This document shows positions 24,472 through 35,900 of a stretch of DNA of 64,000 bases, one piece after another (position 1 is the stretch's first letter; every line of letters starts with the position of its first letter). This DNA comes from Owenia fusiformis (taxonomy: Eukaryota > Annelida > Polychaeta > Sabellida > Oweniidae). Location: NCBI GenBank assembly GCA_903813345.2, contig CAIIXF020000003.1, forward strand, positions 2,944,109 to 3,008,108, written 5' to 3'. The notes beneath the pieces are model-generated. The model made no database searches, was not told the DNA's origin, and saw only the letters and a list, made by a program, of their open reading frames with translations. Both the position numbers and the translations under genes were made by a program.

Positions 24472-24755
24472 CATATGGCTCAGTGGCTGAGTCAAGGTTA
24501 GCAATATCGCTTGGCCCCGGGTTCGATTCCCGTTTCAGACAAGTTTGTATGTGCGTTATGTAATTCTGGGTGTTTGACTGGGTTGTCTACAACTCGTATA
24601 AAAAGCTGTGGTGTGTACCTGTGCACACAAAAGAACACAGGACTCCTCCATGGAGGGGTTTCTGGCTCTGTCTTCGAGAGTAAAATACGCAAAATACGGA
24701 ATATACCAATGAGGTATTGCTCGCCAAATATGGCGGTAACCAAGATATAATAATA
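24472..24755 (+). mobile_element. tRNA-derived SINE, second copy type
   Basis: The head is tRNA-like with an A box (TGGCTCAGTGGC) and B box (GGTTCGATTCC) about 45 bp apart, followed by a roughly 200-bp unrelated body and an A-rich end (ATAATAATAAAAAAATCG). It has the same architecture as the SINE at 1979 but a different body. Confidence 0.7.
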
Positions 24756-25494
24756 AAAAAATCGTTGAAACTGTGGTGCCCATATGAACAAATGATCATA
24801 TTCCAGTTTCCATTTCATATAAACTAAGTCTCATTTAGTTCATCGAAGCATAACGCCAACCATAAAGAAGTTTAATTCGATGAAAACGAAATGTGAAAAA
24901 AAACATTTTTCACTTTGGTCGATGATGTGGGCCGATTCACTCAGAAAAAATCCTAAGAGTGCTCGTAATGATGCTGTTTTTATTTCACATGAAATTGTAT
25001 TTGTTTTCATCAAATTAATTTTTTTAAACTCCTGTCATAGTTTTTGCTTCAAAGCAGTCAATTTGCGCCACCGTACAGAAAACTGTACTCCGCTATTTTT
25101 TGACGCTACACGGTGAGGATGGTTTGGCGTGTCAATGGTGCTTGCAAAATTTTCTAAACACGCTTCGAATCATATTATATTAATTTCTGGCATGTTAATT
25201 AGTATGATCATAGCTTGTTATTTTACATTAAGAAAAATAAGTTTCAAATGAATATGCTAACATCGATTAGAACATCACAACAAAGTGTTATATTCGTAAA
25301 CTGGCCGTTGCAACTTCTGACAAACGAAGGTGGTAAAGACGTAATTATGTCTGTCATCTCTATAGCTCTGGGGTTTTCCCTCCTCTTACCATGGATAGAA
25401 TATTTTAATCCATTTAAACAAAGACATACTCATACTTAGTCTATGAAAACTGGAATGTTTTACTACAAGTTTACATGCCTAACTTCATAGTTCT
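24756..25494. other. flank downstream of the LRR gene
   Basis: No gene was recognised. This is the expected 3' side of the minus-strand LRR gene; TTTATT (AATAAA on the minus strand) occurs near 24976. Confidence 0.35.
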
Positions 25495-27725
25495 CTATGA
25501 TGCCATTGCAGTTATATAATCCCACACGGGAACAAATCCTGCCATTGGAACCTCATACATGACACAACACAACTTCTGGTTGAAGACGTTCTGTCTGCTT
25601 TCTATTTCACACTCCGCCATCTTGTATGATGAGACAATAGTGCCACCTGGTGAAAGAATATTATCAAAGTGTCTCTCACAGAACAATTGTCCCAGAGTCT
25701 TTGATCTTGGTCCCCATGGGGTGTCTTCAATGATGGTGTTCGAGAGTCCTTCTATTCCCCAGAATGATATCGCAGTCGTGAAGCAATCTTCAGGGCAGAC
25801 ACGAAGCATTTCAAGACATCCTTCACAACCACTTGTTACCATGAGGCTTGCGTCTGGAAACTATATTAGTGATGTCTCCACGCAGCGTGATGATATGCCG
25901 TTTGTACAGTTTTTTGCTACTTCAAGCATCAACCTGCACTCACACCTTAAATATACAACAAATCAGATACTGTGATTAATGGCAAGATTGCACTAAATGT
26001 CATGATTTATCTATAAAAGCCTACATATTATTTACTTAGAATTAATTTTTGAGCTGGTAATTAGACGCAAGTTAGCACTCGTTATTCATTTTGTGTGCAT
26101 CATACCTTTGCAAGGATTCTCCAAGTGTAGACTGACCAATGGTTGTTTGGGCCTTGGTTGATGAAGAGATCTTAGTTGTAAGGGATATTGTTGTTGTAGG
26201 GGATTCGGTCATTCTAGGGACTTCAGGGGTCAGTTGTTGAGTCGTTGGGCCCACTGTCGTTGGTTGGAACTCAACACAAGGTACGGAACAAACTGGATTT
26301 TTGTCATTTCTGTCACAACCTATTTGTTTATAATGCCAGTCAGTCCACCAACTCCAGTGATAACCTTTATGAGCTTTAGGTTCCACGCATTCATTTTTGT
26401 CAATCCCGACAACAAGATCCATGTGGGCACATGTTTGTTTTAACTGACCACATATCACAGCCACAGTTAATCTGGCTACCAATAACTAAAAGCTTTAAAC
26501 CATTTTGGTAGGTTGGTAAATGACTTAGATGACACACGCTAATTTCAAACATGGCAGACCCCGACATATCTTACTCCATTAAACTATCTAGCCCGCAAAA
26601 CGCATTCTCGTGGATTTTGATTGGTTTCCGAGAGGCGATTGTCAGCTTTTTCAGGCGATGTAGCGTATCAAAAGAAAATCCTGAGACATTTTCGATTTCA
26701 TTTTGTCCCAATGCTAATTGAAGAAGGGAAGTCAGATTTTTGAAGGCAAACAGTGACAATTCCGATAGGTTATTGTCAGTAAGAAATATGAATTTCAGTT
26801 CGAAATTCCGCTCAAATGTCCCATTTTTGATGGTTTCCAAATTATTCTGAACTATTTCCAGTTGCGTTAGCTTTCTTGTTTGTTGAAACAAAGTTTGTGG
26901 CAATTTCGTAAGTCTATTTTCCGAAAGTAGCAGAATTCTTAACATTTCTTGATTCTTGAATACACCATCTGGTAAACGTGTTATTTGGTTTTTCCATAAA
27001 TTCAAACGCTCTAGTTTAGCATGTCCTGTGAACGCTTCTTCTGGGATTGTTGTGATTCTGTTATTTGAGAGATCTAGATCACGGAGTTCTGTTAACATCT
27101 TCAAAGAACGCTCGGGAACCTCTGTGAATTGATTTCCAGCAATGGTCAACGTCGTAAGGTTTATGAGGCCCTGGAATGCATTTGGATGAATTGTCTGAAT
27201 TTCATTTCCGTCAAGTCTAAGATGTTCCAATGCAGCGAGTCCATTGAATGCATTTTCGGTTATTACAGTCAGGTTGTTGCTTTGCAGGTTTAACGTGGTT
27301 AGATTGTATAAGTTACTAAATGCATTGTCGCCGATATTACTGATACTACAACGCGTGAAAACAAAGTTCTGAATCTCATTAGAACCTCGGAATGCGTTCG
27401 ATTGCAAGGTTGTGAGATCAGTATTGTAGAAGAAATCAATGGATTTCAAATTTGGGAGTCCATCAAAAATACCTGTAGGGACATCAGTTATTTTGTTGAT
27501 ACCCATGTTCAGTAAGTCCCACTCTTCGGAGGAAGCCATCTGGGGAATATCCGTGAATCCACGGTTCCGGCAGTTTATAACTCGAAGGTCACCTTCCTTG
27601 TAGCAATTACATCTTCCGGGTCCGCGACCGGGATTGGGTGTTCCATCTGGACACGTAATATCCTCTCTATCACATGACATTCCATGTGTTAGCAGAATCA
27701 ACAGAAACACACCCAGTAATGCCAT
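25495..27725 (-). CDS. secreted leucine-rich-repeat protein with in-frame amber codon
   Basis: Exon 1 26575-27725, exon 2 26106-26471, exon 3 25495-25933 (introns 103 and 172 nt, GT-AG). A signal peptide (MALLGVFLLILLTHGMS) and a Cys-rich LRR N-cap (about residues 18-55) lead into 13 leucine-rich repeats of 24 residues and a Cys-containing C-cap. The splice into exon 2 restores the LRR pattern (FCGLDSLMELTV, like the preceding FDTLHRLKKLTI). A Thr/Ser-rich, probably O-glycosylated stalk (about residues 440-505) follows. Exon 3 encodes 23 residues, then TAG at 25861-25863, then 121 further in-frame codons with several cysteines to a TAG at 25495. The product is 529 aa to the first stop, 651 if it is read. 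No membrane helix was seen, so it is extracellular. The C-terminal domain is not recognised, and the exon 3 acceptor has a weak polypyrimidine tract. Confidence 0.75.
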
Positions 27726-27848
27726 TGTTTTGTTGAAACAATACTTGTATTGTATGATGGAACAATTTCTTCGAAACTTTTCTTATCTACAAGTATCTAT
27801 TACAGCACTTCACGAGTGCCACCTTTAATATTTGAATAACAATCATTG

Positions 27849-28694
27849 ATCACACAGGCTGGTATCGAAAGATTTGTCCGCTATGACGGAGCATGCTATT
27901 TTTCATAAAAACACTAAGAATGCTTCACGATCTATTTTTTTACTCATATGTTTCGTTATATCAAAGATAATTACTTACTCCATGCAATGGATATATCATT
28001 TGCGTGTAACCTTCACTTCTGTTTGAAGTCCAATAACGCTAGGAGTAAAATCTATTGAAAACGGCGCCAGAGTATCAAACTCTAAAATGTACGATTTCTT
28101 TTTTAACTTTTTAATGGCATGATATAGTGACACGATAATATTAACATATGTTTTAAGCATACCTCTGAATGTATTAATGAGATATTAATGCATTGGGTCT
28201 TTTTAGTTTTTTTAATAAAACATAATATTAATATTTTTTGTCCGCTGTGACGGAGCATTTTCACAGTTCACATTTGCAACTGCTCCGTCACAGCGGACAA
28301 AAAAATTAAACATTATTTTTTATAAAAGAATTAAAAAGACCAAATACATCAACATCTCATTTATACCTTTATAGTTATGCTGAAACCATGTGTAATTATT
28401 ATCGTGTCACTATATCGTGCCATTAGAAAGTTAAACAAGAAATGGTACATTTTGAAGTATGATACTCCGGCGCCATTTTCAATAGCTTTTCTTCCCAGCG
28501 TAATTGGACTTAAAACAGAAGTGAAAGTTACCCGCAAATGATATATCCATTGCATGGAGTGAGTAATTTTGTATGGTATAACGAAACATATGAGTTAAAA
28601 AATAAATCGTGAAGTATTCTTAATTAGTGTTTTTATGAAAAATAGCATGCTCCGTCACAGCGGACAAATATTTCGATACCAGCCTGTGGATCAT
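27849..28694. mobile_element. fold-back element, about 410-bp arms
   Basis: The whole segment is one large imperfect palindrome. Outer ends read CACAGGCTGGTATCGAAA in both directions. The centre is a perfect 24-bp stem (28234-28257 with 28281-28304) around a 23-base loop. The motif TTTGTCCGCTGTGACGGAGC or a one-base variant occurs four times, at both outer ends and both inner ends. There is no coding capacity. It begins about 120 bp upstream of the LRR gene start codon. Confidence 0.85.
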
Positions 28695-28996
28695 GCCCTA
28701 TTCGTATCAGATATTGAGTTAAAAATGTCAAGTGTCAATATTCGATTCAACATAGCTATAAGAATACTGGATTCAAAAAATATTTGGACAAAAATAAGGA
28801 TGCAATACTACCTTTGCACGTACTCCATTCAATTAGTTTTTTTTCTAAACATTTCAAGAGATTACATTTCTTCAGCAATACCTTTAAATCATCCTTTTAT
28901 AGATAACAATCTGCATTTTCTTTCGCCCCCCCCCCGGACCACAGCCAGAAATAACATACTATGCTTGAACAAGCTATTGTAAAATATTTATTCTAT

Positions 28997-29978
28997 ACAG
29001 GGTGTCCGGAAAGTAAAGATACAAATACTCTAATTTTAAGAGATTTAGGAGCTTTGCAATGAAAGTGCTACAGATTGTAGAGGAACATTGTTACAACGTG
29101 TCTATTAACTCTCATCGCATATAGTCTAAACCGGTTAAAGTTATGGTTTTCATGGTTACGGATGTGAGAGGTATGTGGAGCAGTTCAAGATCATCGCTAA
29201 AATCTAATTAATTGCTAAAATATAACCATTTGATTCGGTCTTCATCATTGTGTTTTCTATCAACTATATCAAATATTATTGTTGCTATTATGTTCTCTTA
29301 TGTATAATGGTGTTTTTGATACATGTCAGAACTATGTTATGTCATCAGTGTAATCAAATAAATATTATACAAGTGCTTAAAATAAAAGTTCCCTGGGTTA
29401 ATAAGGAAAGTCAATATTCTACCTCCACAATGCACCAGTTCACAAAGCAAAGCCAACAAATCTCAAAATGGAGTGTCTTGACACTAAACCTTTTTGTACA
29501 ATGCCCCATTTTTAACTGAAAAGGCCCCTTTAGACTTCTACCTTAATGAGCATCTCAAAGCGATATTTGTTAGAAGTTCAGTATTCAAATGAGACTCAAC
29601 TGGAAGCGAATGATATCAGCAATTTGAGAGATGGACAACAGCGGTTTTGTCCGGTCTTTGAATCTCTGGTCAAGATGCATCATGAACATATACAAAAATA
29701 ATGCGGGGAAAACATAATACAGGATAATAGTAGTCATGTTAAATGATAAAATAGCATTTAAGTACTAATACTTATGCTATTGCGGGACATAATTTGATGT
29801 TTTATAGGGAGCAAGTGGATTGAGTGCCAAGATGATATGAATAGGATTTAGATTTATAACAGACAATAAAAATTAATTGTGACGCTGCTCCACATATCCC
29901 CAATGTAGCAATTTCATTGCAAAGCTCCTAAATGTCTTAAAATTAGAGTATTTGTATCTTTACTTTCCGGACACCCTG
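28997..29978. mobile_element. non-autonomous Tc1/mariner-type element, 75-bp inverted repeats, TA target
   Basis: Left repeat 28997-29071 and right repeat 29904-29978 begin CAGGGTGTCCGGAAAGTAAA and differ at only two of 75 positions. TA flanks both ends (28995-28996, 29979-29980). TA duplication with CAGGGTGTCC ends is typical of the mariner group. No transposase frame was found in the 830-bp interior. Confidence 0.85.
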
Positions 29979-30119
29979 TATACTCGCCGTATTATGTATT
30001 TTTGGGGCAATCATTTTCTTATAAACAGATAAATATCAGGAAATTAAACTTTCTTGATTCCTCATGACATACATATTCATATCAATGAGATGTACCTCTC
30101 ACATTACTAATGAATTATC

Positions 30120-30560
30120 GGGATCTTAGGACAAATACATTTATATTTCATAAAGGAGCGCAATCTAACGCTTTTAAAACTATTCAGGGCGTATCGCGGT
30201 GTATGTGAAGGAATCATATTTATCTTGTCAGCATGTTCAGAATCTTTTTATTTTATCGTATTTTCGGGTGTGATTTTTTTCATCCTGGTACATGTATCTA
30301 CCAGGTGCAAAAGGGTAGGAGGTCCTATCAAATTATGGTCCTACACTCTATTGATTTATATGGTGACCTAAATACAACTCTTTCCCTTATTATCTTATAC
30401 GGAATCAGGGCCAGTAAGGGCCGCTAAGAAAGGGGACAATAATCCCTGGGGGACCATCATTTCTTTCACACCGGGACTACGTGAGGTAAAACTTGTCATC
30501 GAAAGGAAACAGCTGCCTAGTCTCATTCTTAGCCTGTATTATGAACAGCACGGCTAAATA
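30120..30560 (-). repeat. inverted copy of the sequence upstream of CRAL-TRIO copy 2
   Basis: The reverse complement of this block matches 53420-53690 (for example AACTATTCAGGGCGTATCGC and AACAGCTGCCTAGTCT). The block is interrupted here by the MITE at 30301-30474, which the 53-kb copy lacks, so the insertion came after the duplication. Confidence 0.75.
30301..30474 (+). mobile_element. MITE of the CCGGTGT family, copy 2
   Basis: It begins CCAGGTGCAAAAGGGTAGGA and ends TTTCTTTCACACCGG. It matches the family members at 13370 and 32399. The corresponding block at 53.4-53.7 kb has no such insertion. Confidence 0.75.
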
Positions 30561-30569
30561 TTAGTTCAA

Positions 30570-30640
30570 CGTCGTTAAACTCAATAACGGCGATCTTTAC
30601 TATTAGGAATTTTCTTGGGGCCGTTATTGAGTTTAACCTC
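30570..30640. mobile_element. miniature hairpin flanked by TTAA
   Basis: TTAAACTCAATAACGG and its reverse complement CCGTTATTGAGTTTAA enclose about 30 bases. The outermost TTAA on each side fits a TTAA target duplication. It is too short to name a family. Confidence 0.5.
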
Positions 30641-32398
30641 TTTGCTATTCTTTCCTTTGATGCAAGTTCTGGATCCATCGAAACCATTTTGCCGCGATAA
30701 CGTGCAATTGATACTTGACAATAATATAAAAACACATAACATCAAGCGATTTAACACAATATTATTGCGTTAAATGTTCATTTATACTCGTAAAATGAGG
30801 CTACACTTACCGATCTCTAAAATGACATTTCCGCATGTCCGTCATCGTGTCTGTTCGTCCGAGTGTCCCGGATCGTAAAATTAAACTACTAGCGAAACGA
30901 AATTGTTGTCAAATAGATTGATAATTATTATCGCGATTACTCGCATTAAAAGATAAATTTTGAGGATAACAGGTATCTTTGATTGATTTATATAGCGCGT
31001 GTATACACGCAAAATAGTTATTAATTGCAAACCTACTGTTTGTAAATGCAGTGCCGCGATGACGGTTAATTTCTGATACGATTTGCAATTTCGATGTTAC
31101 CGAAACTGACCGACATTTTCGTTATATTCCAAACCGGTCTCCAATATTTTCGTAATTATGCATCAATAGGGTCTAAGGGGGATACGGGATGGTGTGTATG
31201 TATTCATAAGGTATGTATGCATGCTTGAATCACATTCTTTGTGTAATATGACCATGGTTTCAGGGTTTAATTAGTTCCGCTTGTCGAAACCTGCGGAACG
31301 ATTAAATTAACGCATCAAGGGCAAAATGATCATGGAGGTTAGACCTAGCCGGGGCCATAAGACATGTCAGATAAGAAACGAGGTCCAGGCTAGGTCTAAT
31401 GTTGTTGGACTAGGCTAAATATGTGTTTGAACGTTGCCTCTTTATTGTGTAGTTGTGCGTTGACACCTGTTCCCTCTATGAAGGACAACAATTTTTTTAG
31501 GGGGGGGGGGTTGACGAGTTGGCCGGGCAGTCTAGAGCACTGAACAAGCCAAGCTAGGTCCTTTGTCGTAACTATGAGGTCTTGAGATCGGGACGCTTGA
31601 GGTCCTTGTGTATATTTATCTTAATCAAAGTAGACACGTGACATCGATTGTTTTACTTGACTAGTTAAGCTTCAAAGTTTCTCCATACAGGGAAAAGTAG
31701 AAAGGAAACAATTTGCCTAATGTTTTCTAGGGGTGGGTGGGAGTGTCAGCCTGATGAATCTGATCAAATTCAAAATTTAGCGGATACAAAATTTATTGAT
31801 TAATCTTTTCGTCATCAAGAGGTAGTTGAATAGTTGCAGTTGCAGGAAAAAGTAATCCTGGGCTCAAAATAACAGTTGCTCCACTTCAATTGAGTCCAGT
31901 TACCATTTTTCACCAATCAAATCACTTGTTACCAGGTTCATGGACTTTCAGCATGTTTTATATTGAGTGTTGAGTGTTATTTGATTATCTGAAAAAATAA
32001 ATTATCAATAGGTATACATTGGAAAAGATTTTGGATGCATTTGGGGATACGATGTGCTACCAGTGAGAACTCATACCAAGAAGTCACGTTTTAAAAAGAT
32101 GTTCAATCGATGTTTAGCAGCCGAGACTTGTTTAATTTTCCCTTGGTCTATGGCCTACAATAATGAACCTTGTGAAGGTGCATGAATGGGACTGTATACA
32201 CATAATTTTTTAAGCAATGCCGCTGTATGAGTATGAAGGTTAATTGAAGGTTGCCTTAAGGTAGGACTTCAGTGTCCACTGCGCAGTCAGTTCACTTGCA
32301 GTCAGACAACATTTGTTGATTTGAAAAATGTCCTATGGTTGATCCAATGCCTTAACCTTGGGTTTTACATTTTCAAACCCTGAAAAATGGGTTCGAAA
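30641..32398. other. intergenic sequence upstream of CRAL-TRIO copy 1
   Basis: No gene recognised. A G10 run lies near 31500 and a small palindrome (GGCTAGGTCTAA with TTAGACCTAGCC) near 31338-31403. An exon-like minus-strand stretch at 30620-30720 is discussed in the findings. Confidence 0.4.
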
Positions 32399-32579
32399 CC
32401 GGTGTAAAAGGGTAGTTGGTCCTTTCACATTTTGGTCCTGCTCTGAGCCTCTCTATTGATTTATATGGTGACCTAATTACAATTATTTTCCTTATTATTT
32501 ATACACAGTCAGGGCCAGTAAGGGCCGTAAGGAAAGGGGACCATAATCCCCAGGGGACCATGATTTCTTTTACACCAGG
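32399..32579 (+). mobile_element. MITE of the CCGGTGT family, copy 3
   Basis: It begins CCGGTGTAAAAGGGTAG and ends TTTCTTTTACACCAGG, and is the same family as 13370-13532 and 30301-30474. Confidence 0.75.
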
Positions 32580-32766
32580 CAGAATCTTTTTTTAACCGCC
32601 AACAACACAGATTTTGATCTCTTTTTATATGACACGCTCGTGATGATCTACAATTATGATCTATATACAATAGAATGAAATAATACAATAATACAATAAA
32701 ATCCCTCTTATTCATAATACCTTAAGTTTTTTCTCAAGATCAGGACGGTTAATTTTCATAAATATT

Positions 32767-32976
32767 TTCTAGAAATAACCCAACGGTCAATCTTTCTAAT
32801 TTATTGTTATATTTAGAAAAAGTCGATCGACAAAAACGTTCTACCTTAAACGACGGCGTGTAATTTTTTTCATTATTATTTATGGTGCAATTTAAGAATT
32901 CATCTCCATTTGCGCATTCAACTTATTTAGTAGAGCACAGTAGCATCATTTTTAAACCAAACAAGACACTTACATT
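32767..32976 (+). promoter_or_regulatory. conserved upstream block of CRAL-TRIO copy 1
   Basis: About 200 bp directly before the ATG is alignable to 53695-53943 before copy 2, including ACGGTCAATCTTTCTAATTT, CCTTAAACGACGGCGTGTA and TTTGCGCATTCAACTTATTT. It should contain the core promoter and 5' UTR. Copy 2 has a TATA-like TATAAG (near 53857) where copy 1 reads TTTAAG. The transcription start was not determined. Confidence 0.4.
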
Positions 32977-35900
32977 ATGGCAGCCAGAGATTATGCAGGC
33001 TGTTTCTCCGGTTTAGATGACATATTATTAGATGGAAATAAATATGTTTGCAAATTGGAACCCAAATGGGTAAAGAAGGCCAAGGAGGAGTTGAACGAAG
33101 ACCCAAAGGAACGGGACGCAGCTGTGGACCAGTTCAGACAGTGGATTAAACAGCAACCTCATTATTCCGTATGCACAGGTATGTACATTTGACACTGGAC
33201 GTCCCATCCCGTAGCCATATATTTTCATTAAAAATAATTCATAATAAAATCTGTTTCGAGAATAATCCTTATTCGATACACTAATGCCTGGGTCACATTT
33301 GCTGCGATTCACCGGCCGGCGCCCGGCCGATTGAGTATTTTGTTCAACATTGAATACATTTCTGGACAAAATACTCAATCAGCCGGGTGCCGTAGTGAAA
33401 ATCGGAGTAAATATGACCATAGGCATAAGCACTGACACTTTCCCGTCATATTATTTCTAGACACGAATTTCCTGCTGCAATTTTTGAGAAGATGCAAGTT
33501 CAGTCAGTTGGAGGCCAGGACGATGTTTGACGTCTATCACAGCAAGATTTACAGCTTGTTACCATTTTGGATGTGTAACATCGACACTAAGTCTTCTGCT
33601 ATGAAGAAACTTCTCACGAGAGACATGTAATTACACGTTTACGTTTTATTTTCAAAACATTGTTTATTGCTGTGTAATCCCTGCTCTTATTGATCCTATT
33701 ATATCTAACCTTATATTTTAATTTATTTAAAATTGAGTTAGATATTATGAGTTATTGAATGTTTGAAGTGCAATACAGAATATATTCTGCTCGAGAAATT
33801 CCGTAATGGAACGAGACGAAGTCGCGAATATATCCTGTATTGCACTTCAAATCATTATTACGTTTTTATCGTGTGGTCCTCTGTATTGCTACTGAGAATG
33901 TCCCCTCCGTTGAAAAAAGTAGAAAAAACGATTCGCTAAACTTCAGCTGATGAATTTGAAAAGGAGCAGGGAAAGTATCGCAACAGACTTTTGATAATTT
34001 TGACAGTTGATAATTTTTTGTGAGTAGTTTCTGGCTGTAAAAAGTAAATGCTTGGGAAAGAGGAATCTATAATCTTCAAGAAAAGTTCAAAGTATTTAGA
34101 ATTTCTTAGCAACTTACACACACACACATGTTTAACTGCACTCAAACACTAAACAGTCAACTTGACAGGTATTCAGAATTTTTTGGGAAATGCTGAGGTT
34201 ATGCTCAATTGATTAAACAGGGGATCAAACAGCAGGGGATCAAACAAGTCCAACCATTCATTTATGAAAACATTTTGAACTAACTTCATGGCACACTAAT
34301 GACATCTTATATGAGTGTGCTGTACTAAAAGCATAGCCCCATTGGATCCCCTTATATTGGATTATCATAATCCTAATCCACAAGGAGTTCCTTATATATT
34401 TTAAGTGATGAAACATGTGTTCAAGTACAATGTAACTTTGCATGAAAATTGTAAAAAAAATGAGGGACGATGGTGAAAATGACGATTGTATTTTGAAAAA
34501 AAAAGCTTGTTGATGGGTGGATTAAACATGGCTTATGAGATAATCCAATTGATCTTGAAACCATTCTTTGAATTTTTCTTAAAGATTATACATTGGCCTT
34601 TCATATGCATTCATTTTTGTACAGCCAGAAACTACTAGAAAAAAATTATTTACTGTCAAAAATCTGTTGCGATACTTTCCCTCGCTCTTTCTTGAGAGAT
34701 CGGTTACAAATTATATAAGTATTCACATTGACAAATTGAAAGACACACATCAAAAGTCCAAGATCAGAGCTACACAATAAAACCCTCATGACGTTTGTGG
34801 AAGTTTTTCCTTGATCGTGGAATAAGAACGTTATTTAAGGGTTCCTCGTGAAATACAGAAAATATTTCCAATAGTTTGTATTTCACTCGGCTAGCTCCTC
34901 GTAAAATACAAACTTTCTCGGGTAGAATATTTTCTGTATTTTACTCGAATCATTGATATGAAAGGTGTATTTTTCATAAAATAAATACGGGTATTCAACG
35001 AATGTGACGTCACATGTACATTTCATGTATTCTCGGGGGAAACCACACAGGGTTTTTCTTCCCGTGTAGTGACTTGAATGATTTCTGTCAGACGTTTTGT
35101 AAATAAAGTTAAGTTGAAGATGGATGGTATAGGCAATAAAGGGCAATTGGTAATGAAGAGAAAGATGTTTAAATGGATTATTCAGTGATAAGAATAAAAA
35201 GCTATCCAGAAAATAATCATGTTTACAAAGTTTCCCCTGGTCCTTTCCAAAGAAAATTTGAAGAACATTTTGGCGAAATTTCAATCTCAGTACAAGAACA
35301 AAATCAGATGGATTTTACAATATTACTTGTGAAATAATAAAACAAATATTGAATGCTGTTTTCGTGCGCACTACCTGTATATATTTCTGAGGGATGCACT
35401 CCACTTGCCCTTCGGGCTGCGTGGAATACACTCTCTGAAATAGTATAAGTTATTGAATGATTTGAAGTGTAATACAGGATATATTCTGCTCGAGAAATTC
35501 CGTATTGGAACGAGACGAAGTTGAGTGCCATTACAGAATATCGAGACAGAATATATCCTGTATTGTACTTCAAATTATTCAATGACGTTTTTATTGTGTG
35601 ATCCTCTGTATTGCTACTGAGAATATCCCCTCCGTACCAATATTGCGACAGAGATGATCAACGGGGACAATCTCAGTAGCAATACAGATTGGTACAGCAC
35701 AATAACTGACCAATCAGAAGGCTCCATTTTACAGATCATACGATAAATACAAGCATTGCACTCAAAATCATTTAATAGTATGTCAATTTGTATAGTATTG
35801 CTTATGTAACATCTAAGCTAATTAATTAAGTTCAGCAGGGCTTTACTTGTATTGCTCAATGTTATATCTAATCTAATTAACTGAGTTCCGTATCTTACAT

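Noticed and set aside
25559-25975. 138-codon plus-strand frame opposite the LRR last exon
   Set aside because: The minus-strand frame is continuous with the upstream LRR exons and has cysteine-rich coding character, while the plus frame has no motif and no splice context.
26094-26482. Frameshift in the LRR C-cap (Cys-x-Cys frame versus downstream frame)
   Set aside because: Choosing the downstream AG of the tandem acceptor gives one uninterrupted frame that continues the LRR pattern, so no frameshift is needed.
28361-28555. 64-codon minus-strand frame
   Set aside because: Lies entirely within the fold-back palindrome and is not preserved in the opposite arm.
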